Source: Erysipelotrichaceae bacterium
GTDB lineage: Bacteria; Bacillota_I; Bacilli_A; RFN20; CAG-826
Direction of reading: 5' to 3'
DNA: 14,478 nucleotides
Assembly (NCBI GenBank): GCA_012729405.1
Contig: JAAYDH010000118.1
Span: forward strand, 1 to 14,478
Position 1 is the first letter of the stretch; the number at the start of each line of letters is the position of its first letter. Shown here in pieces: positions 1 through 8,300 of the stretch. The notes under the pieces are model-generated. The model saw nothing but the letters and a program-made list of their open reading frames with translations, did no database searches and was not told where the DNA came from. The position numbers and the translations under genes are program-made.

Positions 1-1130
1 AAGAACTCAAAGGCCAATTAGCGGAACTCAAAGCGAAATTTAAAGCCGCCATCGCTCGCATTAAGGAAAAAGGTCGCAAAGAACAAGCTACTCTCCGCAT
101 CGAACGAATCAAAGAGAGACGTGATAATCGCTTGGCTTGTAAGAAAATCGACAAAGAATATAACGAACGCATCAAACAAGCTCGCATCGATTACGCGAAG
201 GCGAAAAAAGAGTTCCATGAAAAGTTCGATGATTTGATTGTTGAAAAACGCAGTATCTTTAATGAGAAATCAAAGGTTGCTAAAGCGGAAGTCAAAGCAT
301 ATGCTGCCGAGCTTGAAGCTGAGTTTTTTGCGAACAAAAAAGAATTAAGAGCCAAGTTAAAGGATGCTCGCACTGAGCACGCCAAATCTACAATTAAAGC
401 GGAACTCATCGCTTTGAAAGATAAATATATCTCTTCTCTTAGAATCACTAAGAAAGAAGCGAAAGAAAAGGCACTCAAAATCATGGCGGAAGTCGGTATT
501 CCTCAACCTGAGAAACGCTTCAAACAATTCCCGTTTGAATTCTCCGGTGGTATGCGTCAAAGAATTGTTATCGCCATCGCTTTAACCGCGAATCCCGATA
601 TCTTGATCTGTGACGAGCCAACTACGGCTCTCGACGTCACCATCCAAGCCCAAATTCTCGAACTCATTAATCGTTTAAAACGCGAGAGAAATCTCTCCGT
701 TATCTTCATTACTCATGACCTCGGCGTCGTCGCTAACATGGCGGATCGCGTCGCAGTTATGTATGCTGGCAAAATTGTCGAATACGGCAAAGCCGAAGAA
801 ATATTCTACGATCCTCGCCATCCCTACACCTGGGCTTTGCTCTCCTCCATCCCTGATGTCGACAGCAAAGAGAGACTGGAAGCGATTCCAGGGACACCTC
901 CCAACATGATTTATCCACCAGAAGGCGATGCTTTCGCGGTGAGAAGTAAATATGCGATGGCTGTCGACTTTAAAAAGGAGCCACCTTATTTTAAAGTCAC
1001 GGATACTCACTATGCGGCGACTTGGTTATTAGATCCACGCGCTCCGAAAGTGAAAATGCCAGTCATCGTTTCCACCCGCATTCAAAATTCTTTGAAAGCT
1101 TACGCTGATCGCAAGAAGGAGGGAAAATAA
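1..1130 (+). CDS. oppD: Oligopeptide ABC transporter ATPase OppD, 5'-truncated by the window edge, with a long charged helical insert
   Basis: This is the cytoplasmic ATPase subunit that, with OppF, powers peptide uptake through OppB/OppC. The frame is open from base 3, so the start, Walker A and Q-loop lie outside the window; the TTG at 132 is an internal Leu codon. About 375 residues are visible. The first ~147 are Lys/Glu/Ala-rich and helical with no ABC motif, a coiled-coil-like insert. Normal OppD sequence begins near base 444 (ITKKEAKEKA) and continues with the signature FSGGMRQR (about 540-563), Walker B with ILICDEPTTALD (about 600-636), the H-loop FITHD (about 703-717), and the OppD/DppD C-terminal oligopeptide domain around base 890 (PGTPPNMIYPP). 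The Cys residues often found in this C-terminal domain are absent (GDAFAVRSKYAM). The stop is TAA, and oppF starts 3 bases later, so the two are one operon. Family assignment is secure; the insert's function is unknown. Confidence 0.93.
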   Translation, partial: ELKGQLAELKAKFKAAIARIKEKGRKEQATLRIERIKERRDNRLACKKIDKEYNERIKQARIDYAKAKKEFHEKFDDLIVEKRSIFNEKSKVAKAEVKAYAAELEAEFFANKKELRAKLKDARTEHAKSTIKAELIALKDKYISSLRITKKEAKEKALKIMAEVGIPQPEKRFKQFPFEFSGGMRQRIVIAIALTANPDILICDEPTTALDVTIQAQILELINRLKRERNLSVIFITHDLGVVANMADRVAVMYAGKIVEYGKAEEIFYDPRHPYTWALLSSIPDVDSKERLEAIPGTPPNMIYPPEGDAFAVRSKYAMAVDFKKEPPYFKVTDTHYAATWLLDPRAPKVKMPVIVSTRIQNSLKAYADRKKEGK

Positions 1131-1132
1131 GT

Positions 1133-2629
1133 ATGGCAAAAGTTTCATACCGCCCCGAATTAGTTGAGAACAACATCGTTCTTTCGGTGCGCCACCTCAA
1201 ACAATTCTTCAAGATTGGCCGCGGCCGCAATGCGTTCAAAACCAAAGCGGTTCACAATATCTCTTTTGACATCAAAAAAGGCGAGTGCTTCGGCCTCGTC
1301 GGAGAATCTGGCTGTGGTAAAACAACAACCGGTCGTTCGTTAATTCGCCTCTATAATATCACCTCTGGTTCGGTCTACTTCAAAGGCTACCGTATCTCAG
1401 CGGGTAAGAGATGGAATCTCAAAGAGATTAAATTTTCCCGCATTAAGACGCGCAAAGCTATTGCTGTTTTAAAAAGCGAGATGCAGGACAAGATTGAAGA
1501 AATCTACGATATCACTGGCTTAGGTAGCGAAATCAAACTCCTCGCCTTTGAAATCGGGGAGAAAAAAGCTCTCATCCATCAGACCAAAGTAAAACACAAG
1601 AGTGCGATTAAACGCATCGTTTCAACTGTCGATGATGAGAGTGAGGAAACTCAACTTTTAGAAAAAGAGAACCTCGAGTTCGCTGCTTCAATCGCCAATC
1701 TCGAAAAAGAACTAGAAGAGTTGAAAGTTAAAAAACTTTATCTCAATGCTGAGAGAAAAAAGAAAGAACGCGGCATCGCTATTAGAACTCCTGAACGCGA
1801 ATCTAAAGTCGCTGAAATTCGCGCCCTCTATGGTGATAAGATTGCCGAGATCCGCGATAATCTTGATAAGATTGTCAAAGAACAGCGTAAAGCAATTAAA
1901 CAAATCAATTACGATAACAAGCATGTCGATAAACATCTGATGAGTAAGATGCAGATGATCTTCCAAGACCCAGTTGATTCCCTTGATCCTCGTATGACGG
2001 TCGAAGACATCATTCAAGAGGGTCTCCAAATTCAAGGTCACCATAACAAGTTCGCTAACTCCAAGAAAGTGGCGGAAGTGCTCGAGAAAGTCGGATTGCT
2101 CTCCGAATATGCTTCCCGTTACCCCCACGAATTCTCCGGTGGTCAACGTCAGAGAATCGGAATTGCTCGCGCGTTAATTATGAATCCGGAATTCCTCATC
2201 TGTGATGAGCCAATCTCCGCTCTCGACGTTTCGATTCGCGCTCAAATCATCAACCTTCTCAATAACTTAAAAGAAGAGATGGGTCTCACGATGCTCTTTA
2301 TCGCTCACGACTTATCCGTTGTCAAATACTTCTGCGATCGCATCGCGGTTATGTACTACGGGGAAATCGTCGAACTAGCGAGCAGTGATGAACTATTCAA
2401 ACACCCATTACATCCTTACACCAATGCTTTGCTCTCGGCCATTCCTAAGCCCGATCCATTAACTGAAAAGGATCGCAAGAGAATTATCTACAATCCCTAT
2501 AAGGATCACGATTACAGCCAGGAGAAGCCGACTTTAGTGGAAATTACTCCTGGGCACTTCGTCCTCGCCAATAGCGCCGAGCTCGAAAAACACAAGGCCA
2601 AGATTGCCGCTATCGATCAGGCTGAATAA
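1133..2629 (+). CDS. oppF: Oligopeptide ABC transporter ATPase OppF with a ~170-residue coiled-coil insert before the Q-loop
   Basis: This is the second ATPase of the Opp peptide importer, 498 residues. The ATG at 1133 follows AAGGAGGG ten bases upstream. Walker A is GESGCGKTTT (57-66), the Q-loop MQMIFQDP (273-280), the signature EFSGGQRQR (333-341), Walker B LICDEPISALD (355-365), the H-loop His 392, and the C-terminal oligopeptide domain starts around HPYTNALLSAIPKP (427-440). In ordinary OppF about 25-30 residues separate the strand after Walker A from the Q-loop. Here residues ~93-270 intervene, rich in Lys, Glu, Ala, Ile and Leu with heptad-like spacing (for example LEKELEELKVKK, 190-201), so a coiled coil is likely. 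Without it the protein would have the usual ~320 residues. All nucleotide-binding motifs are intact, so it is probably active. An intrinsic terminator follows directly. Confidence 0.95.
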   Translation: MAKVSYRPELVENNIVLSVRHLKQFFKIGRGRNAFKTKAVHNISFDIKKGECFGLVGESGCGKTTTGRSLIRLYNITSGSVYFKGYRISAGKRWNLKEIKFSRIKTRKAIAVLKSEMQDKIEEIYDITGLGSEIKLLAFEIGEKKALIHQTKVKHKSAIKRIVSTVDDESEETQLLEKENLEFAASIANLEKELEELKVKKLYLNAERKKKERGIAIRTPERESKVAEIRALYGDKIAEIRDNLDKIVKEQRKAIKQINYDNKHVDKHLMSKMQMIFQDPVDSLDPRMTVEDIIQEGLQIQGHHNKFANSKKVAEVLEKVGLLSEYASRYPHEFSGGQRQRIGIARALIMNPEFLICDEPISALDVSIRAQIINLLNNLKEEMGLTMLFIAHDLSVVKYFCDRIAVMYYGEIVELASSDELFKHPLHPYTNALLSAIPKPDPLTEKDRKRIIYNPYKDHDYSQEKPTLVEITPGHFVLANSAELEKHKAKIAAIDQAE

Positions 2630-2639
2630 ATATAAAATA

Positions 2640-2664
2640 GGATACCATCGTGTATCCTTTTTTT
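2640..2664 (+). terminator. Intrinsic terminator of the opp operon
   Basis: A 6-bp stem GGATAC/GTATCC with loop CATCGT is followed by seven T, starting 11 bases after the oppF stop. It is a standard Rho-independent terminator on the plus strand, and its position makes oppF the last gene of the operon. Confidence 0.9.
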
Positions 2665-2749
2665 ATGCTCTTTGAAGTAGAGAAAACCTTGATGCGAGCA
2701 AATATATGTTGAAGTGCTAATTCGCGCCTGCGTGTTTGTTTAAACGACA

Positions 2750-2774
2750 AAAAAGACTACGATAATTCGTGACT
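2750..2774 (-). terminator. Decayed terminator in repeat copy A
   Basis: This is the counterpart of the strong terminator in copy B. The plus-strand arms are GACTACGA and TCGTGACT, and only the four loop-proximal pairs are still plain Watson-Crick. The A-run (T-run on the minus strand) remains. The 20-base arm-loop-arm differs from copy B at eight positions, all transitions, seven of them G/C to A/T if copy B is ancestral. It may still weakly end transcripts of the fusion gene, for which I see no better terminator. Confidence 0.55.
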
Positions 2775-2800
2775 AATTTTGTTTCGTTGAGATCTAGCGA

Positions 2801-2848
2801 TTATTTCTCAAAAGAAGTGAATTTGCGGCGCCTGATAATAACAAGGCC
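2801..2848 (-). pseudogene. Orphan C-terminal tail of a protease-like surface protein
   Basis: The minus strand reads GLVIIRRRKFTSFEK followed by TAA. It aligns position for position with the last 15 residues of the S8 protease at 5295-9098 (FVIIKRRKFTAFEK region). One codon further upstream (plus 2852-2854) the frame is closed by TAA, so no body remains. It is best explained as the leftover 3' end of a lost or replaced paralogue. The membrane-exit and basic-tail portion is recognisable; the GGCGG motif and most of the membrane segment are gone. Confidence 0.7.
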
Positions 2849-2897
2849 TTTTTATTTTAAGAACTTGGTTAAACAGTAAACAAAAAGTCTTTTATTC

Positions 2898-4715
2898 CTA
2901 ATTTAACAAGATGTCCTTTAGCGATTTGACCAAAAGTTCATTTTCTTTTGGGAGTTTAATTGCTAAACGGATGTATTGCCCATTAAATCCTTTTTTAGTC
3001 GATAAATCTTTGATAAATAAATCGTACTTATTTAAGAGTTGCATAGTAATCTCTGTAGCTTTACGTCCATCTAATAATTCGCATAAAAAGTAATTAGATT
3101 GGGAAGGAATAACGCGAATATGGGGCAATGTTTGAAGTTTTTCAAAGAATTCAGACCTCACTTTAGAAAATTCTTTCATACCCTCAACATAATCGGATTT
3201 ATATTTTTCAAATATCTGTAGGAAAAATTCGCCAAATGAGTTGATGTTCCATATCGATACATCGGCCTTAATTTTATTTATTAATTCAGCGTTTGCAGAG
3301 GCAAGAACACCCAGTCTTAGGCCGGGCACTCCAAAGGACTTTGAAATACTTTTCACGATGGTGAGGTTTTGAAACTTTTCGAGAATGGCGTTATTCAATA
3401 AAGATGGCTCATTTTCAATATCAGAAAAATCAATAAATGATTCATCGACTACAATATTAATTTTCTTTTGTTTGGTCCATTCTAAAATTCTTAGCATGTC
3501 ATTTCGTCGAATATAATTTCCAGATGGGTTATCAGGATTAATGATTAAGAGCGTTGAAATAGCTTTGGAATCAAAATAATTAATAATATCGTCTGCACTA
3601 TATTGAAGCGAACTATTTTTTGGAGTAAAACGAACTATTTTTGTTGGAGAATATCGATTAGGGTATTCTTCGAATGTTGGCGTAATAATCCCAATGTCAC
3701 CACTTATGGTGTTCATCATCGATTTAATTAGTTCAGCTGCTCCATTGCCAACTACAACGTAGTTTTGTTTAAGCCCAAAATATTTGGCAGCAAGAAGAAT
3801 GTTGACAGCTAACCCAGACGGATAATCGTGAATCAACCTGTCAAAACTTGCTTTTATTTCATCGAGCAACTTTTGTGGTGGGAAAAATGGATTAACCAAG
3901 TAACAATAGTCGATAATGTTTTCATATCTCCAGTATCCACCATATCTTTTTTGCATTTTTTCGAGTTGTTCTTCTGGAGTTCGAGCGAAAATTGATTCTG
4001 CGATGTCAAGATCTTGAACATCGTCAATTTCGTACCAGTGAACATTTTTTAAAACGCTGGCCTTAATTTCTGGCTTTTCTAAAAGAGTAATCACTTTTAA
4101 CACTTGTTCATAATACTCATTATTGCCGAGAGCTTTGCTATAAGCTTCTAAAAATGGAACATAATAGCTAAGCGAAAACTCTTTGCTGAATTTATAAATG
4201 TTTACAGTCTTGTAATACTCCTTTGCATCTTCAAACTTGAATTGTTTCTTGCCGAGGAAGTTCTTGATGTTATTGTTTTCATCAATCGTCACAACTGTTC
4301 CATCCATCCAGCTCTCATATTTCGCTATCAGAGCTAAGCTGGGATAAGGATCATTAACCAAAATTTTTAGTGCTCTATCTTCAAAAATTAGATCCGACTC
4401 AAGAAGAAGAGTGTCGTCTTCAAGAAGATAATTTTTAGCTAAATAAAGTGAATAAATATTATTGGTACGATCGTAGATGTCATTGCTAACAAAAACGACC
4501 TTAGTTTTTATTGACAAACTTGAAATATAATCCATAAGTTTTTGTCCTTGATATCCAACCACAATTACGATTTGATTCAAGTCCAAGTCGTCGAGTTGCT
4601 TAAGCATTCTTTCAATAAGAGTAACACCATTAACCTTAATCATGCACTTGGTATTATTGTTGGTGAGATCCCTAAGACGTTTTCCCATTCCTGCGGCTAA
4701 AATTATTGCTTGCAT
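2898..4715 (-). CDS. Bifunctional protein: LicC/PntC-like nucleotidyltransferase fused to a HisC/CobD-like PLP enzyme
   Basis: 605 residues. Residues 1-~245 form a nucleotidyltransferase of the phosphocholine cytidylyltransferase (LicC) type: nucleotide loop LAAGMGKRL (6-14), acidic LESD (105-108) and WYEIDD (227-232) expected to bind Mg. Residues ~260-605 form a fold-type I PLP enzyme: NPDNPSG (393-399), DESFIDFS (424-431), Schiff-base Lys 459 in SISKSFGVPGLRLG, and a C-terminal YIRLAI Arg (583). DESFIDF and PGLRLG recall CobD threonine-phosphate decarboxylase as much as HisC aminotransferase. I infer that one half makes a phosphorylated or phosphonylated amine and the other activates it with CTP as a surface head group; the exact substrate is not decided by the sequence. 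The RBS is AAGGGGAA upstream of ATG. The gene is clearly AT-richer than its neighbours and repeat-flanked, so it was probably acquired. It ends in TAG, with TAA two codons later. Confidence 0.85.
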   Translation of the reverse strand: MQAIILAAGMGKRLRDLTNNNTKCMIKVNGVTLIERMLKQLDDLDLNQIVIVVGYQGQKLMDYISSLSIKTKVVFVSNDIYDRTNNIYSLYLAKNYLLEDDTLLLESDLIFEDRALKILVNDPYPSLALIAKYESWMDGTVVTIDENNNIKNFLGKKQFKFEDAKEYYKTVNIYKFSKEFSLSYYVPFLEAYSKALGNNEYYEQVLKVITLLEKPEIKASVLKNVHWYEIDDVQDLDIAESIFARTPEEQLEKMQKRYGGYWRYENIIDYCYLVNPFFPPQKLLDEIKASFDRLIHDYPSGLAVNILLAAKYFGLKQNYVVVGNGAAELIKSMMNTISGDIGIITPTFEEYPNRYSPTKIVRFTPKNSSLQYSADDIINYFDSKAISTLLIINPDNPSGNYIRRNDMLRILEWTKQKKINIVVDESFIDFSDIENEPSLLNNAILEKFQNLTIVKSISKSFGVPGLRLGVLASANAELINKIKADVSIWNINSFGEFFLQIFEKYKSDYVEGMKEFSKVRSEFFEKLQTLPHIRVIPSQSNYFLCELLDGRKATEITMQLLNKYDLFIKDLSTKKGFNGQYIRLAIKLPKENELLVKSLKDILLN

Positions 4716-4741
4716 AATTATTCCCCTTCAAATAGCACGTT

Positions 4742-4759
4742 ATTATTAGTACTAATAAT
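4742..4759. promoter_or_regulatory. Perfect 18-bp palindrome, candidate operator of the fusion gene
   Basis: ATTATTAGTACTAATAAT is identical to its own reverse complement over all 18 bases. It lies between the candidate -10 box and the RBS of the minus-strand gene, over the expected transcription start, where a dimeric repressor would block initiation. No regulator gene is adjacent. The sequence is AT-rich, so chance is possible but unlikely at this length. Confidence 0.55.
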
Positions 4760-4762
4760 GAT

Positions 4763-4792
4763 AGCATAATAGGAAGTAAAAGTGATTAACAA
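4763..4792 (-). promoter_or_regulatory. Candidate promoter of the fusion gene
   Basis: On the minus strand TTGTTA (plus 4787-4792) and TATGCT (plus 4763-4768) are 18 bases apart. Both boxes are imperfect (4 of 6 matches each). The predicted start falls inside the palindrome, about 40 bases before the ATG. Confidence 0.45.
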
Positions 4793-4904
4793 GATATACT
4801 CGCAAGTTTCTGATAGATGCCAAAGTCGTTATAACAAATTGAATTATAATGATGTCTTTTGCTGCTAGAAAGCAGAATCCTATAACTGAAGTGCGAATAA
4901 TTTA

Positions 4905-5150
4905 TTACCAAATCAATTTATAATCAGCAATCGCTAAGGGCAATTCTTTAAGCAATGTTCTTGTTTTCTTGGCGAATCGCGGTCGATCACCTATCGAGAA
5001 ATTGTTGTTATAATTCCTTTGCTATACAGGTTATCATTGTCCAAAATGTTGCCTAAAAAGTCGCTATTTGTCCATGGAAAAAATCGTGACCTTAATGCTT
5101 TTAGCGTCAAAGATGGAAACTTTTCCGTATGTGTGTACTTCTGAGAGAAT
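4905..5150 (-). pseudogene. Possible frameshifted gene relic
   Basis: This part of the 4716-5294 gap has no intact gene, but two overlapping minus-strand frames look protein-like. One reads through FFPWTNSDFLGNILDNDNLY and ends at a TAG near 4991. The other picks up close by (FSIGDRPRFAKKTRTLLKEL, then PLAIADYKLIW) and ends with TAA at 4905-4907. A single frameshift would join them. I cannot name the family. Nothing recognisable lies between 4793 and 4904. Confidence 0.3.
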
Positions 5151-5169
5151 GATTTGATATATTCTTTCC

Positions 5170-5342
5170 AAAAAGAGAACCTCGAGACGAACGAAAATAT
5201 GCTTGAGTCGCAATTCGTGCTGATATGGTTATTTGAACGACAAAAAAAGACCACGACGGCTCGTGGTCAATTTTGTTTCGTTGAGATCTGGCGATTATTT
5301 CTCAAAAGCCGTGAATTTGCGGCGTTTGATGATAACGAACAT
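5170..5342. repeat. Direct repeat copy B: 3' end, 3' UTR and terminator of the S8 protease gene
   Basis: This is the intact counterpart of copy A at 2684-2850, offset by 2494 bases over the well-matched core. It covers the last ~15 codons of the protease gene, the stop at 5295-5297, a 26-base stop-to-terminator spacer that differs from copy A at only one base, the terminator, and a more diverged downstream flank. Confidence 0.85.
5242..5268 (-). terminator. Strong intrinsic terminator of the S8 protease gene
   Basis: The minus strand has a perfect 8-bp stem GACCACGA/TCGTGGTC with a four-base loop GCCG and a run of seven T, beginning 27 bases after the protease stop. Confidence 0.92.
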
Positions 5343-8300
5343 GATGCAGACGAGTGAAACCGCTGATAAGACGAGTGAAGTCGCGACGATGTCGCCGCCA
5401 CAACCGCCTTTACTGGGGGTGACGTTGATGACGTCCGGCGGATTGCTAACCTCGTTAGACTCCATGCGGAATGAACCCTTTTCGGAGTGGAAGGTCGCAT
5501 ATACGCCATTAATGGAGGCTTCAACTAATGTCTCAGCTCCACCGGTTCCGATATCGTAGACGACTAAGGAGTTAGGATCAAGACCATTGGTGAGCTTGAT
5601 TGTGACATCCATACCATCGGCTAGAGTGACGTTCGTAGCACTTTTCTTCACATTGATAGCGAAGGTGCGATTAACTTTACCGGCTTCCGCATCGTTTTCA
5701 GTGATGTTGGTTGTGAAGTCATGACTTAAGAGCAGTGTCTCGTTCTCAATTGCGATGTGATATGGATCGCTGAAATGAGTAAGCATGTAACCGTTCGTGC
5801 CGGTTAAGCTGTATGACTTAAAGTAAACTTTATCTGTGTTGGGGAACTCGCTTTGCATGATATCGATGTAAGAACCATCGGCATCATTTGTAGCGGCGCG
5901 TTGCTCACCATTAACCGCTGCGTAAGAAACATTGGTTTGGGCGTAGCGGATGCGCAAATAATTCTTGCCATCCTTCTTGATTGAGTCAACTGACTTAACA
6001 GTTGGAGCACCAGAATCGATTGTGACATCATAGGAAATTTCATATTCTTGTCCGGTCGAAGCGACAACATAATTGAATGTCATTTCGTATTCGCCGTCTG
6101 CATACTCTTCACCAGTATCAATGTCATAAGTTGGGATAATGGTGTAGGCACGATGGGCGAGAATACCGCTTTCGAGATAATCAGCTGAAATGTGTGATTT
6201 ATAAAGTGAGTAATCTTCGTTTCCTTCTTCACTTGAACCGAAGAGAGAGTCAAACATGTGGTCAGTTAATACGACTTCATCATTGGCTTTATTAGTCAAA
6301 GTAATGGTGTTGGTGCTGACCGAACGAGTGACGAATTGTTGGATAATCATCGTGTTCGAAGTTGAGTTGTTTCCGACGAAGATGTCGTCAGCAGAAACTT
6401 CACCAGTGTAGGGGTTAGTTCCAACCGAGACCATCGTCTTCTTGTTGGCGTCTTTCATTTGGAAAATATTATTTTCATTGTAAATGACGTCTTCGATATC
6501 AACATCGTCGAAATCAGGGAAGTAGCCAGTCACCCAACCAGAGCGATAATCCGCTTTAGTGAGGTCTAAGCTGCTCGAAGCGAGAGTGTTGATGAGATCC
6601 GATCCATAGATTCTTCCAGGTGTTCTTTCGAAAGTGAAAGGTTCAACTGGAGAAGCAGCAGCATAATCACCATAGAATCCTAAGTAAGGAATGCTGAGCT
6701 CTGGGACATCCGCCTCGACAGGAGTTAACACAACATATCCTTCGATGACACATCCGTACTCAAAATAGGTAGCGATTGCGTCCTTAGCGGCGCTAGAAAG
6801 ATTGTGGGTATTTAAATCGATGGTGGTAGTTCCAGCTGGAACGGTCACTTGTTGTGTGAATTCACCAATCTTGGTGTCGAGAATAGAAGCGAAGTTGCCA
6901 GTTAAGTTGGCATATCTTTCATCGTCGTAAGTAGCAATAGTCGGACGATAAACGGTGACTCTTGCGTTATAGACGACACTGGAAGCGCCTTCGTTGTGAG
7001 CCAAGAATGATAATTTGAGAGATCCAACTTTGATATCATCATTGTTGCGAAGTTGAATCTTGGCTTTTCCAAGTCCGGTCTCTCCATCATCGGCAAAACC
7101 TTCGAGATAAACTGGAGATTCATCAGCAGCTTCGATATTGACCATGCCGGCACCTTGGATACGGACGCTGGTGTATTCTTCACGATGAGCATCCTTTAAA
7201 GGAGTGGCAGTCGACATCATACGGGCTGTAACAGTCTCTTTATAGCCTTCTTCAGCTAGGTGGTTGGAAAGCAAGACTGCTTGAGCACCACATAAGTTAG
7301 GAGTGGCCATTGAAGTTCCACTTAAGTATTCATAGGCGGTATCGCTTTCGATAACAGCCCCTTTAATGTTTTGTCCAGGAGCTGAAATTTCAGGTTTGAG
7401 ATCTAAGCCAGCGGTGGCACCATCAGAGGAGAAATCAACCACTTGCTCAGCAGTTGGGTTATCCGCAAAGGTGTTAATTAAAATATCTAAAGATCCACTT
7501 TGAGCACTGTCGAAGATACCTTTATCACGGTAGAGAACACTTGCGACAGGGACGGGAGGATTGTATCCATCGAAGTCCATGCGGAAGGTGAAATCAGTTT
7601 CGGTTGGATCATTATTAATAATGATGACGGCAACGGCACCTTTAGCAACAGCATTTTGAACTTTCGCTGTGAAGGTGAGGTCACCACGATCAACAACCGC
7701 GATCTTGCCTGTAACTGAAAGGCCGGTGTAATCAGAGCTATCACCAAAACCAGGAACTTTAACCCAGTCAACAGTGTGGTCGTTACCATCGATGAGATCT
7801 CTTAAGTATCTTTCAGTGGTGTATTCGACTGGTCCTTCGGTGCTTTCGTAATTTGTCACTTGATCATAGAAAGCGACGTTGGTGTTAGCAACAACCATGA
7901 CTTCTTCATAGAATTCCCAGTTGGCTTGGGCAGCAGCGACTGTAGTCGCACCTTCATTATTGGCATAGGAAGAAAGAATGCCGGTTTCAACTGCGTCGGT
8001 TGACCAGTTTTCATAAGCAGTTTGCTTGTACATACCTTTTCCTGAGTTTCCAGCAGCGACATTAACACTAATGCCGTCGGCTTGCATATCTCGGATTGTG
8101 TTTTGGACGATGGTGTTACCATCGAAATCATCGAGGTCACTTCCGAGTGACATATTGACGATATCCGCACCAATTTTCGCAGCATCTTCTAAAGCTAAAA
8201 GAATTGGTCCATCATACGCGCCGACACCCGCTGCATATCCTAGTTTAGCGTCTGCTGGAGTGGGGGTATAAGCGGTGAAAACCTTCATAAGTGCTAGTTG

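Larger units (their letters stand above)
2684..2850. repeat. Direct repeat copy A: 3' end, 3' UTR and terminator of a protease-type gene (decayed)
   Basis: This stretch resembles 5170-5342 in the same orientation. The best part, 2775-2830, matches 5269-5324 over 56 bases with three mismatches. Similarity is patchier to the left, through AACGACAAAAAAGAC and an outer flank beginning near AGAGAA. In copy B the same sequence is the end of the S8 protease gene, its 3' UTR and its terminator, so copy A is the tail of a paralogous or duplicated gene. With copy B it brackets the fusion gene at 2898-4715. The rest of the 2665-2897 gap contains no other gene that I can see. Confidence 0.85.

Noticed and set aside
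132..134. TTG at 132 as the start of the first gene
   Set aside because: The frame is open to the window edge and carries the same charged helical composition upstream, and an ABC ATPase without Walker A would make no sense.
2684..5342. Insertion sequence or transposon ends around the fusion gene
   Set aside because: The repeats are direct, long and made of protease 3' sequence; there is no transposase, terminal inverted repeat or short target duplication.
5233..5559. Plus-strand frames across the protease 3' end
   Set aside because: They are antisense shadows of the S8 protease gene and its terminator, with no RBS or family features.
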